Shown here in pieces: positions 1-10,790 of a stretch of DNA of 64,000 nucleotides (positions are counted from its first letter, which is position 1; every line of letters starts with the position of its first letter). Under the pieces are notes generated by a model. It made no database searches. It worked only from the letters and a program-made list of their open reading frames with translations, and had not been told where the DNA came from. The position numbers were made by a program, and so were the translations under genes. The DNA comes from Ligustrum vulgare. Lineage: Eukaryota; Streptophyta; Magnoliopsida; Lamiales; Oleaceae. The stretch covers positions 17,615,491 to 17,679,490 of the forward strand of contig OY743190.1 in NCBI GenBank assembly GCA_963555705.1. Direction: 5' to 3'.

Positions 1-292
1 TTTGATTATGTCTCCCCCTATGATCCCTCCGGTCTTCCCTCCTAACTCTAGGACCTGCATGAGTTTGTTCCCTACGCAACTTGTTAATAGTTTCCTCCTG
101 CCTATCCATCCTAGTCATCAACTTTTCAAACTGCTCATGTATCGTCTCCATCACACCTACATCATTTTTATTCACTTTATTCATACCTTCCGGTCGTTTG
201 TTGTGGCTCGTTGATAGAGCTGCTGGCTCCCTTTTGTAAATTCCCTGGTTGTCCCCAACTGATGAAGATGATGAATCCCGTCTGCTAGACAT
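1..292 (-). CDS. Partial gag of TR-GAG A (N-terminus, open to window edge)
   Basis: The ATG lies at 292-290 on the minus strand and the frame stays open to the window edge, about 97 codons. It matches residues 1-97 of the 800-codon gag-protease at 22663-25065 with a few substitutions. The visible part is a Ser-rich start (SSRRDSSSSS) followed by a charged, probably coiled-coil stretch around residues 45-75. Gag would form the virus-like particle of the retrotransposon. Whether the full frame is intact cannot be told, because the capsid, zinc knuckle and protease lie outside the window. The start is chosen by exact correspondence with the complete copy. Confidence 0.75.
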   Translation of the reverse strand, partial: MSSRRDSSSSSVGDNQGIYKREPAALSTSHNKRPEGMNKVNKNDVGVMETIHEQFEKLMTRMDRQEETINKLRREQTHAGPRVRREDRRDHRGRHNQ

Positions 293-557
293 TATTAGTC
301 CTCACAGAAACAAATTCGGAATATTTAGGAAAATAATGGAATTTTTTTTTTCTAAACTGCTAGACAATCTGACTACGAATATGGAAAAAAAAGGGAATTG
401 GATTTGGACGAGAAACGAACAAGAAAAACACTTTTGAAATTTTAGGACTGACTCATATGGATCAAACTAAAGAAAATTATGACTGACACGAAGAACGCGA
501 AGAACAAGAAAATCAAGAAAAATTTCAAGAAACGCAAGAATCTGAAATAGATCCAAG

Positions 558-569
558 CTCTGATACCAG
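558..569 (-). other. Primer binding site (initiator tRNA-Met type)
   Basis: On the minus strand this reads TGGTATCAGAGC, complementary to the 3' end of plant initiator tRNA-Met. It lies directly inside the LTR end at 571, as in the complete copy (22239-22250). Confidence 0.85.
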
Positions 570-570
570 A

Positions 571-1414
571 TGACGCGATCCCAGTCGGGGAACTCGTCGA
601 ACAACGCGGAATAATGAAATCTAAAATCCTAGGAAAAATCTAAATCAGTTCTGACTCAAAAATAACAAGAACACGAATAAATAGACGGAAATTAAAATAA
701 GATTGACGATAGGACCTAGACCCAACAATCACGACGCAATAAATTGACGATGCGGATTGAAGAACCGAGGTTTTCGAAACACCACAAGGGATGCCAAACT
801 CCTTGATAAGTTCCTGATTGGAACGCCACAAACATTCAGGAAAGAATATTTGATAAGTTCTATAAATCGTTCTTCAAGAACAAGAAAAAAGGAATCCTCC
901 TTTCGAGAGAGAAAATCTCACATTCATTCAATAATATCAAAGTTGTTCTTTACAATGACCAAGACAAGGTAAAATAGTCCAAAAAACGCGTCAAAATTAA
1001 ACCTAGCAGCAAAATAACGCGGCATTTTTACGGCCGTAACATATTTGTTTACGGCCTAAATTGACCCTCGGGTCTAAAACTATTTTTATGACTTATGGCC
1101 GTGACATTGGTGCTTACGGCCGTAAGTCACCTTCTGAATAAAACATGCATAATCCATTACGGCCGTGAATTGGTTGTTATGGCCGTGCGATAGCAAAGTT
1201 ACGGCCGTGAATGTAGCTGTTACGGTCGTGAACACTGGTTTTACGGCCGTGAATGTGCTCTTGGTCACCAAACCTTAACCCTTTTGATTCGGCTCGATCC
1301 CTTTGTCTCCTCGGCTCGCTTCCAACATGAAACTTGTGCCGTTTCTCGCGTAGATCACTGTCGCATTGCCGATAGGTCGACTTCTCCTTTGGTCTCCTAC
1401 TTCGGATCACATCA
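571..1414 (-). repeat. LTR of TR-GAG A family
   Basis: Its left end is TGACGCG and its right end is ATCACATCA, the reverse complements of the LTR ends at 21378-22236. It holds the palindrome array at about 1029-1256. Several units have lost their CpG (for example TGGCCGT), consistent with cytosine deamination. Confidence 0.88.
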
Positions 1415-1610
1415 ATTTTTTAAATTGTCAGGTTGGTTATGATGTCCCTTTACAGGTTGGTTAAGTCCAAGTTATAGAGGAGACTCTGCCGAAATTTCTA
1501 TAGATTGGTGTAATAGAAAAATGATATTTTTAATATTTTTAAATGATTTATTTCCGCATAAAATGTGAATGGGAGTTGACACGCCTAGTTTTAAGCATTT
1601 AAAATTGGGG
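1415..1610. other. Unclassified AT-rich spacer with a shared ~45-bp motif
   Basis: No coding signal is visible. A stretch at 1453-1496 (CAGGTTGGTTAAG ... GGAGACTCTGCCGAAATT) recurs at 36171-36214, 42186-42230 and 57048-57091 in unrelated contexts. The right end, TTGGGGTGTTACA, looks like the 3' end of a chromovirus LTR. Confidence 0.4.
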
Positions 1611-3915
1611 TGTTACAGAGAATTTTTGTGATTTATTCAAATAAATATTTTTATTTTAAAAAGGTGTCGCTTCGACTTTACCCCTTTTTTTCTTAAAAAC
1701 GTGATCGTCTAGCCAATTAAGTGAAATTAAATTTATTTAAAATGTTAGTCAAATTTCAAATTTTATCAAAAAATATTTCAATATCAAAATTTGTTTTTAA
1801 AAGTCCAAGTTTTAATTATCATAAGTCCAAATTTGAACTATTTTAATCCAATCCAACTTCTCAAGCCCAAGTGGTATTTGTAGATCATTCAAGTCCATTT
1901 AAAACCCAATCAATTGTTTCTTGGCCGAACCAATTCAATAACTTCTTCCTCCCCAAGTCTTTCCTTACACAACCGATAATCACTTCCAAAATTCTTACAA
2001 GTCTTCCATAAACCAAGATTTACCCTAACTTCCATGTTTAACATCTCAATCAACCATAATATAATCTTCATTCTTTCCTCGTGTCAAGAGCACATAGAGA
2101 ATCCTACAACCTTCAAACTCTCGGGTATGAATCTCCTTCTGTCAAAACTCTACTCACAGCCACACGCTAGGAACTCGTTGTTTATACTAGAACACCTATT
2201 TCTAGCCATCAACGATAAGAGCAATCCCACACCACACGTTCGTACGCATATTTCAGATTTCATCACAGAACACACCTCCCCTTCAACATACCAGAGCCTC
2301 AATCATCATAGCAGGCCAAACCAATCACTAGCCTCGACCTCAATCTGGTTCCAAAACTCAACCACCAAACCATCACGACATAACCTCCATGAACAATCGC
2401 ACTCCCCTTTGAAAAATAGTCGCTTCCCAACCTCGGGAACTCCCACAGTCAACACCCAAACACCAAGCAAAACCCAAGAATAAACAAGACCTAGATACTT
2501 ACCTCGACCTGACCTTCATCACCGGAATTGCAACCTCCCAAAAACGTAATCTGAAGCCTCGGTTTGCACAAAAATCTGAACCCCAAATCTTTTTATTTGC
2601 CTCCCCATCACTATCCACTGTACTGCCACTCTTTGGCGGTACGCCGCCGGTGGACGCTGGCAGAAGGGGGCATCGATCTCCCTCTTCCCTCTCTCTTCTC
2701 CTCTGGTTCGAAATGGAGAGAGAGAGAGAGAGAGAGAGATTGATTTGTTTTAAATATTTTGATTTTATCTTAAAGGCCCCACAGTTCTCAAAGTATCTAT
2801 TTCAGTCACTACCAGTTTTTAAAATCATTCGTTTCAGCCCTTTCATTATTATTTCGTTAGTTAAGTCCAAAGGTTTCAAAACAATTTATTTAAATCCCAA
2901 TTATTTCTGAAAATCTGATTTGGACCAGAAGCTTTCTGTTTTATCAAACAAGTCCCCAATTCAATTAATTGCACAAATTCCCAAATCTTTACACTTTACC
3001 ATTTTAGACCAATCCTTACACTTTTAAATCCCAATTTTCTTTAAAACTTCAATTTAGTCCCTAAACTTTATTTTGTCACTTTACTCTTTAAATTTCAAAA
3101 GTACTAAATTAATTTAATTTTTCTTGTGGCTAGACGAAACACTTGGTGATTTAGAAGATTGACGTGATTTTTCCACTCTATTTCCAAACTCGCGAATTTG
3201 AGGTAGACTTGCCTCCACTAATTAGTTTAAATTATAATTGCATGTATTATGTGTACTTTAGGTGAGTTAAATGCTTTGATGCATGAGACAAGACAAAAAA
3301 AAATATCTCTTATGAGATAAAAATCAGAATGTGGTTATGCATGACTTAAATGCTTTAATGGGATAATGATGTGGTTATGCATAACTCAAATGCTTAAATG
3401 CATGGATGAGACTACCCACACCCTATGATTTTTAAGAGCCTATGATTATGATGATGTGATCATTGTATTAGTCGCATAATTATGTGTTCAATTATTCTGT
3501 AAAATAATTATTGTCAATGAGTCTACTGAGTATTTCTTTCGAAATGTTCATTCCATTTTTAACAGCTTTTGCAGATTTCGGAGATGGTGGAGAATGAAAA
3601 GGCTGTGGTGGAAAACCATTAATAGAAATCATTTTAAAGTCATGATTTGTGAACTTTATTATTTCATCTGGTCGAGATTATGAAGCTATTTTTTTTTAAA
3701 GTCAAGTTTTATGAACATTGTCAATTTAATTATTTTGTTGTTACTTTCTTGAAAATTAAGATTTAAATATTTTTATGAATTTATCATATTTAATATATTT
3801 ACTGTTGCAAATTTTCAAATAAATATGATTGTTTAGAATTTAATTATTTTCGGAAATAAAATTAGATTTAAAGGAGAAGTGGCATCCCGGGTTTCACGGA
3901 ATTCGGGACGTTACA
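1611..3915 (+). mobile_element. Long LTR of the 'TGTAGCGACC' family, no TSD found
   Basis: From about 1618 it aligns with the LTR start at 14206 (GAGAATTTTT ... GTCTAGCCAA) and it ends CGGGACGTTACA like the other members. Internal marks of the family are present: CTTACCTCGA at 2498, a GC-rich CGCCGCCGG block at about 2640-2660, a GA microsatellite at 2713-2739, and degenerate 'CAGTCC' type repeats. The first seven bases (TGTTACA) may belong to the upstream element. The flanks (TGGGG and TTAAG) do not match, so the insertion history is unclear. The open frame at 2034-2483 is low-complexity LTR sequence and not a gene. Confidence 0.7.
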
Positions 3916-4591
3916 TTAAGATTTTAGATCCCGACCTTAAATTTAGAACCAAACCACTCAAGAAGCAATTTGGGGATGTAAAGTTTTGTATATGTATGCA
4001 TTTATGTATTGAGGGTCAGAAATTCTTGATTTTGTACCTTTGGTTGAGGGGGTTTTAGTTAACAAGTATAAGTCAGAGTTAGCATAAGAATAAGATTATA
4101 GCCTTTTTTACTAAAGCAAGTAACCTTTTAAGGGTCTTTAAAACCTGGTACCCTAAATTCATCCGATTTTGGGAGTTATCAGACCAAATCTCGTTACATG
4201 AGTCAATTAGAAATTTTAAGGGAGAAAAGGCTTACACATAATTCGCTAAAATATCTTTAACTTTTCTTTGTCGTCTTTATGACTCGAGTTATTAAGTCTT
4301 TAAGAATTCTCTGAATTTGGTACCCTAATAAGAAAAATATTACACAAAGATAGTAAGTGACAAGGACATAAAAATAAAAAGTCGTCCATTTACAAAAAAA
4401 ATAAAATAATATAAATAAATTATGTTTATGTTGTTGTTCAAAGTTTTATGCTAAAGTGTGATGTCTATCTGGATTATTGAAGTACATGGTAAACAAATTT
4501 ACAAAACCAAAAATATTTGTTATTTTACATTTTTGTTTTATAGCTTATTTTTATTTTGTTCGAGCAGGGAAAATAGGTCTAGTTTTGCGTG
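3916..4591 (+). mobile_element. 3' untranslated part of an Athila-like element (fragment)
   Basis: It resembles 62320-62470 and 63000-63230 near the right end: 'CCTTTGGTTGA' followed by a G-run, 'ATAAGATTATAGCC', then 'ATGACTCGAGTTATTAAG'. Both places sit just before an LTR of the same family, which suggests the non-coding 3' region of an Athila-like retrotransposon. No protein is encoded. Confidence 0.45.
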
Positions 4592-5817
4592 TGGATAAGT
4601 GTATTTTATACATTTGTTTATGTGCTTGAAGTAGGATTTTATATGTTCGTTTGAGAATATTTGCTACTAATTTGGTTCTTATTTGTTTATATTTCAAAAA
4701 AAAAAAAAAACTCGAAGTTGAGAAAATGATTCAAATGAACTAAATAAAGTAGAATTGGATGATAAACGAAGCATAATTGTAGACATGAAGAAGTGAAAGA
4801 AGCCAATTGAAGAGAAAAATTAAGAAAAGAGAAGAAATAAGAAGTATGCCATGCGATCGCACGGCATACTTCTAGGCTGGCACCTGGGCTCTTTGCATGG
4901 AATTCAATAGATTTTTCATCTCTTTTATCTAGGACACACGTATAACTAAATATACTTGATGTCTTCCATGTTTATGAGCGTTCCCAACTTGCCAAATCAT
5001 ACCAAAGGGATGGCAATTCATCGAGGGACCAATCTACGACAAATTCAAGATTGAAGACCAAAGATCAAGAATATGATTAGGGTGATAAATTCAAATTTTA
5101 TTTCTTGTAGTTGATATTCAATTATGTTTTTAGGCTAGATTTTACTGTTAGGATTGTGATGATACTTTGTTTTCCGGATTCCATGTTTTGAATTATTCTT
5201 TAACTTAAGCAATTTATGGGTTTGAATAATTAATTGTGTATTCATTTTCATGTATAATATTGGACACATGATTATATGATGTATATGTTGTTTTCCTAAG
5301 TTCAAAAGATTAGGAATTCATTAGACTTGAATTAATTGCCACGAAGTTCAATAGAGGATATAAATATACCACTATGCCCGGTGTAATATTCAATAGTGTT
5401 TATAAAACGATAATGTTTTTCTATATGTTTGGATTTTTCATAAAAATACAGTCAAATTTCTTATAGAAAAAGGCTTTAATTCACCGTTCGAAAGAGGGTT
5501 TTATAAACATAAGAAACATGGATTTTCAATTTCCCATAAATTTGTTGTTAAATGTTTAAGTCAAAATATGGATGTTGGAGATAAAGTGGATCCACAATTC
5601 TAACATGTTTGTTTCATAAGTTATTTAAATTCAATTCTTTTAGCTTTCTTAGTTTAATTGGAAGTTTAGTTTTAGTTTACAAAAATCCTCAAAACAATTT
5701 TCTAGTTCTGATTAAGGTTAATAGTTTAAAATAAAATTTTCACAATCCTCGGAGGATCGATACTTTGAATCAAAGTCCATTATATTATTTGTGTGATCCA
5801 TACACTTTCGGTCAGCA
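4592..5817 (+). repeat. LTR of Athila-like family (decayed)
   Basis: It starts TGGATAAGTGTATTTTATAC, close to the LTR start at 6413, and ends near 'CACTTTCGGTCAGCA', matching 'CACTTTCGAAAGG' near the end of that LTR. Shared internal stretches include 'ACCACTATGC' and 'TTAGGAATTC'. A poly-A tract lies at about 4696-4710. No matching duplication flanks it. It is followed neither by a primer site nor by gag, so it looks like a 3' LTR belonging to the 3916-4591 fragment. Confidence 0.6.
4841..4872. repeat. 32-bp near-perfect palindrome centred on GCGATCGC
   Basis: Fifteen of sixteen base pairs match between GAAGTATGCCATGCGA and its mirror; the only mismatch is 4851/4862. It lies inside the LTR, and related GCGATCG sequence occurs at the equivalent place in the LTRs at about 6888 and 63310. 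Confidence 0.75.
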
Positions 5818-6412
5818 ATAATGCCTTCTGCCCCTTTTGGCGGAATGAATGACCATTGTGAGTCTGCACTGCTTGGATGTATGATTTGCAAGACAATGAT
5901 TAGTTGTCGACCCTCTATGAAAATAGAGGCTGTTGGACTCCATCTTTTCTTAAAACCTATTTCTGGGTAGGGATGTCGGCTACTTAGAGCATGAGAATGA
6001 GTGCCTTTTTATGGCTATTTAGCTTTCCCCATCAGATGGGAAGAGCTATTTTAGTATGGATCAATAAATAAACCACCAAATCAAACCAAACAATTTGTTG
6101 GGTTTTGTTCAGTTTCAAGTCTGAAATGGTTTAACTTGGAAAAATTTCAAAGCATTTTAAATGGTCTGGTAAAGGTTTCAATTGTTAAAACTGCGATTTC
6201 AAACCGTCGAGTTTTAAGAACATTATATAAAGGCAAATACCTAGTTTTAAAAAATGTGGCACGTTTCTTTATTCTCGTCCATTTTCAATCTCAAACCCAT
6301 CAAATTTTATTATTATCCAATAAAACCAATTACTAAATTACCAAACTCAAATTGTCGCATCCAGAAGTCCCAAATCATCTCTAAATTTAAAATTCTATTT
6401 CTAAGAAGTGAG
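5818..6412. other. Unclassified spacer between two LTRs
   Basis: No frame or element is recognised. A short hairpin CCTCTA/TAGAGG lies at about 5912-5930. Short open frames here are AT-rich and lack any family signature. Confidence 0.3.
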
Positions 6413-7921
6413 TGATAAGTGTATTTTAAACACTTGTTTATATGATAAAATTAGGATATTTTATTGTTGTTTAAGAATATATTCGACCGATCTCTTGCGA
6501 TTATTCTAGTTTTATCCCAAAGTCGAAAGAATAAATCAATTAATGCAAATAAAGATCAATCTGATGGCAATTTAGGGTAAAGTGGACAACGTGAAAGGTG
6601 AGGAGGTAAATCATGGATAAAATTGGAGCTTAAGTGGAAGAAATTGGAAGATCAAGGTTGTAATTGAAAAATTTAGGAGATGGAGGCCTTAATTGAGGGA
6701 ATTCAGAAGTTCTAGGGCTTGACTAAATCTGAAGACTCATGTGCAATTTAAGAAGAGGGACCAACTTGAATGAATTTAAACATGAAAATCAAAGGAAAAA
6801 TATACAACCATACAATCGCATGATGTTGTATAATGCAGTTGTGCGGTCACACTTCGTAAATGCAAAACCTGAAATCTACCTTATACGCGATCGCAACTTC
6901 TTTGCCCAAGTGGTCGTGTGGCTTTCTGACTAGGTCAGATTTCTTTTTCCTTAAAACCTGAATTTTTCTATTTCTTTCCTAATTCAACTATATTTCTTCC
7001 CATACCTATATATATGAGATGTTTTGAACGAGATTAAAGTTCCTCCGTCACATTAATTCACACCAAAACTCTACCAATTTCTTGAGAGAATCAAATTGTG
7101 AAAAGGCAATATTGAAGATTTATGAAACAAGAAGAATAATTTCTCCATCAAGGGTATGAATGATACCAATTCTTGTTGTTATTTATCTTCAATAATGTTT
7201 CTAGGCTAGTTTATTTTATGCTAGGATCTTGATGAAGCTTTTACTTTTCTGAGTTCATGTTTTGATTCTTATTTAATTTGATGCAATTTATAAGTTTGAG
7301 CAATTAATTCCAATTTACATGTCTCTACAATTATTTTATCACTAATTGAATGAATGTTGTGATGTGTTCTTAAGTTCTAAAGATTAGGAATTCGTTGGAC
7401 TTGTTTTAATTGCCATAAAGACGGACATGGGATAGAAATATACCACTATGCTTTATATAATCTTTTATTGTTCATGAATTGCTATTGATTTTCTATGTGT
7501 TCGCATCAATCGTAAAAATATAGGTGGGTCGCATATATAAATATATTTAGTTCACCATTTTGAAAAAGGCTTTAAACAAATTAGGAACATTGATTTTCAA
7601 ATCCTATGAATTGTTATTAGAAATTTAAATCATATTATGAATTTTTATTAGACATTTAAATCAAAATATGAATGATGGAAATAAAAGTGGAATCTCAGTT
7701 CTATCATATTTCTCATATAAATTTTATATTTCAAAAATCCTTTACTTTTTAATTGTTTGTTTAATTTCGAATAAAAATCAAATTGATATTTTTTATAGAT
7801 TTAGTTAAGGTTAGTGATCTAAAACATATTTGAACTCAATCTTTGTGGGAACGATACACAGATCATTGTCCACTTTATTAATTGTGTGATTTGTACACTT
7901 TCGAAAGGAAATCAAGCAACA
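6413..7921 (+). repeat. 5' LTR of an Athila-like gag element
   Basis: It starts TGATAAGTGTATTTTAAACA and ends GCAACA, and is followed after three bases by a tRNA-Asp type primer site and a decayed gag. It is homologous to 4592-5817 and to 63270-64000. A GCGATCGC-type motif lies at about 6888. The candidate 3' LTR partner is at the right edge of the window. Confidence 0.7.
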
Positions 7922-7924
7922 AGT

Positions 7925-7942
7925 TTTTGGCGCTGTTGCCAG
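7925..7942 (+). other. Primer binding site (tRNA-Asp type)
   Basis: TTTGGCGCTGTTGCCAGG differs by two bases from TGGCGCCGTTGCCGGGGA, the plant tRNA-Asp complement used by Athila-type elements. It sits directly after the LTR. Confidence 0.7.
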
Positions 7943-8169
7943 GATTGTAGTTTAATTTAAGTTGAGATTACTTTCACTAATTCGAACTTTTAGTTTATTA
8001 GTTTCATTTTTATTATTTTTATTTGCTTTGTTCACTTTTCTTTTGTTTCTTCTGTGGATTGTGTATGTGAAGTGTGGAGCACGATGATCAGGAAATTGAA
8101 CGCACGCTTCATCACATATTAAGAGAAGCAAAAGAAGCAGTAAAATAAAAACATCAAATAAAGAAAAGC

Positions 8170-9616
8170 ATGGCACAAAATAATCAAGTAGTACAAGGGA
8201 ATGATGAAGGGAACATGCCTGTGGGTGATTCAATGACACCTCATATTATTCAAGACTAGTCAAGCATAGTCTATCCACCATTTGATTAGCCAAATTTTTA
8301 GTTGAAGGCTGAAGTCATCAACCTATTCCAAAATAGGCATCAATTTTGTGGCAAACCAGATGAAACCCACATACACATATCTCTAGATTTTTAGAGATGT
8401 GTCAACACTTAAAATATCAGGGTGTTTTTGATGATGCAATCAGACCCTCATATCCCAGCATACCTTGTGAGACAGGGCACTAGATTTGTTGGATTCTTGT
8501 CCTACTGCAACTATCACCACTTGGAATGATTTGGTCAAAAATTCTTTAAAAATATTTTTCCACCAGTCAAGATTGCTAAGATCAGAAACAACATATCAAT
8601 ATTTCAACAAGATGACTCAGAATCATTTCATGAAGCTTGGAACAAGTTCAAGAAGATTCTCAAAAAGTGTCCTAATCATGGAATCACTAGGGGCACTCAA
8701 TTTTAGTACTTCTACACAGGCCTACTTTCTCAATACAAAAGTATGGTAGACTCTTCTTCCAATGGTTCACTGTCTACCAAAATTGTTGATAGATAATTGG
8801 AATGCTTTGAGAGGATAGCAAATACGAATTCCATGTGGGAGTCCGATCGAGTGATTCTAAGGAAACCTGTAGGAGTCTATAAGATAGACACTTACACTAC
8901 ATTATCTTCAAAATTAGATTCATTGGTGAATAAAGTGGAAAGTATTGCAATATTGAGATATTCAATGAAAATTCCATGATTGAGCTACGAGGAATGAAAT
9001 GCAAATCATAACACTTCGGAGTACTCTATTTTGACATTGCTGTCAGAATAGGTAGATTTCGTTCAGGGGGTCAACGTCCACAAAACAACCCGTATTCAAT
9101 CATATTCAATCCAGGTTGGTGAAATCACCCAAACTTTGCATTGAGAGACAATTAGAACATAGCAAGGCCACAGGTGCCTCAGTATCATCATGAAGAGAAA
9201 AAGCCCTCACTTTAAGACATGTTTGGTAAGTTCACGTAGAAAATCGAGCAATAGATGGTAGAACTTATCAGTTCATGAGAAGAATAGAAATCAGGCTCCA
9301 AAATGAGAAAGCTTCTATTAAGAATGTGGAGACACAATGGGACATATGACACATGTTTTAATAGGTAGAGCTCCAGGTACATTACCAAGAACCACTGAAA
9401 CAAATCCTAGAGAACATGTAAATGCCATTACTACCAAAAGTGGGGTTCATCTACCAGAGATTCATGTCAAGATAGCAGCTATTAACTAAAAAAAAGGACT
9501 AATCAAGAAGAAAAATTGAATGAGGTAACTAAAAATACATCTGAGACAATGAGAGAGAAGGACGAGGAGAAATTAACAATTAAGCTTTATGGTCTTCCTA
9601 TCCCCTTCGCATAAAG
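8170..9616 (+). pseudogene. Athila-like gag, first part, decayed
   Basis: From ATG 8170 (MAQNNQVVQG) the sequence can be read as a plant Athila-type gag. A pre-capsid segment reads LKAEVINLFQNRHQFCGKPD, followed by a region ending KKCPNHGITRG, which corresponds to the family's 'RCPHHGLP' step, and then GLLSQYKSMVDSSSNG, which corresponds to the segment normally reading GLN..TR.LIDAAAGG. Many in-frame stops (for example within 8240-8410) and several frameshifts make it non-functional. The frame resumes after the solo LTR at 9617-12322 with the protease. It would once have made the particle shell of the element. Confidence in the family is good, but the exact ends are approximate. Confidence 0.7.
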
Positions 9617-10050
9617 TGTAGCGCCCCAAGTTCTAAATACCCGGTTCACCACGTCATCTTCTGGTCTAAACTTTAAAATAATATTCTAGGGGAAAAAATA
9701 ACTGAAATTCATTTTGGCAACATTAAATAAACCGTAATGGTCCATAAAATTCGAAAACATTTATGAAACCATTTAAAATAACGAATCGAGCCATTAATAA
9801 TACAAAACATTCGTTAATGCCATAATTTCTCAAATAATTGAAAATCTCAAAAATAGTCAAAGTTTAGAAATGTGGATCATCAAAATAAGATTCTCAATTA
9901 TTTAATGACTATTGCCACAAACATCCATCATTGGTCACCCTCTCCGAAATCTATAAATGTTGTTAAAAATAGACATGAGCATTTCATAGAAATACTCAGT
10001 AGACTCATCACCAATTAATTAATCTACAATATAATTGAATACATAAATGC

Positions 10051-10240
10051 AGGCTCTTTAGAAACATAGGGTGTGGGTAGTCTCTTCTTGTGCATTAAAG
10101 CACGTGGCTTCTCTTTGAAAAATCATAGGCTCTTTGAAATCATCGGGTGTGGGTAGTCTCTTCTTGTGCATTAAAGCACTTGGCTTCTCTTTGAAAAATC
10201 ATAGGCTCTTTGAAATCATAGGGTGTGAGTAGTCTTTCTT
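10051..10240. repeat. 76-bp tandem repeat, about 2.5 copies
   Basis: Units start at 10051, 10127 and 10203 with AGGCTCTTT and run through TAGTCTCTTCTTG to ATCAT. They lie inside the minus-strand solo LTR. Confidence 0.9.
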
Positions 10241-10639
10241 CTCGTGCACTTAAGGCACATAAGTTATGCATAACATTATCATTTATCTTGCAAGATATTC
10301 TCTTCTTTCTTTCTCATGCATAAAAGCATATAAGTTATGACAAGCATAACAACATAATTATTTCCGAAGAAATACATTCTCGTCTCTTTTCATAAAAATG
10401 ACTTTCACATAAGTCACATAACATACACATTCACATGCAATCATAATTAAAATCAATTAATAGGGGCGAGTCTACCTTAAGTTCAACGAGTGCAAAAAGT
10501 CGAGATGGAAATGACTTCAATCCTTTAAATCTCCGTACGCCTCGTCTAGCCAATTAGAAAAATAAGTTAAATGAGTCTTTTGAAATTTATAGTTTAAAAA
10601 TGATAATCTACAATTTGGGGACTGAAATTGATGATTTGA

Positions 10640-10790
10640 AAGTTGGAGGACTAAAATGAATACTTTGAAAGTTGAGAGACTAAAATGAATAATTTGAAGG
10701 TCGAGGGACTAAAATGAATAATTTGAAAGTTGAGGGACTAAAATGAATAATTTGAAAGTTGAGGGACTAAAATGAATACTTCGAAAGTTG
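10640..10790. repeat. ~29-bp degenerate tandem repeat, about five units
   Basis: The unit contains GAAAGTTGAGGGACTAAAAT with little variation. The same unit family occurs at 53880-54040 and, on the opposite strand, at 39740-39970 and 46170-46400, always in LTRs of this family. Confidence 0.85.

Larger units (their letters stand above)
1..1414 (-). mobile_element. TR-GAG A retroelement copy, 5' end, cut by window edge
   Basis: Read on the minus strand this matches the complete element at 21378-25686: an LTR (571-1414, 844 bp against 859 bp), a primer binding site, a leader and the first part of gag. The LTR begins, on the minus strand, with TGATGTGATCCGAAG and ends CGCGTCA. The element continues past position 1, so its protease, 3' LTR and left duplication are not visible. 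The LTR carries nine copies of a CGGCCGT-type palindrome at about 1029-1256, as in the complete copy. Homology is direct; the Ty3/gypsy assignment rests on the gag-protease of the complete copy. Confidence 0.9.

Noticed and set aside
4841..4872. Palindrome as a miniature inverted-repeat transposon
   Set aside because: It is only 32 bp with no target duplication and lies at a position related to sequence in other LTR copies.
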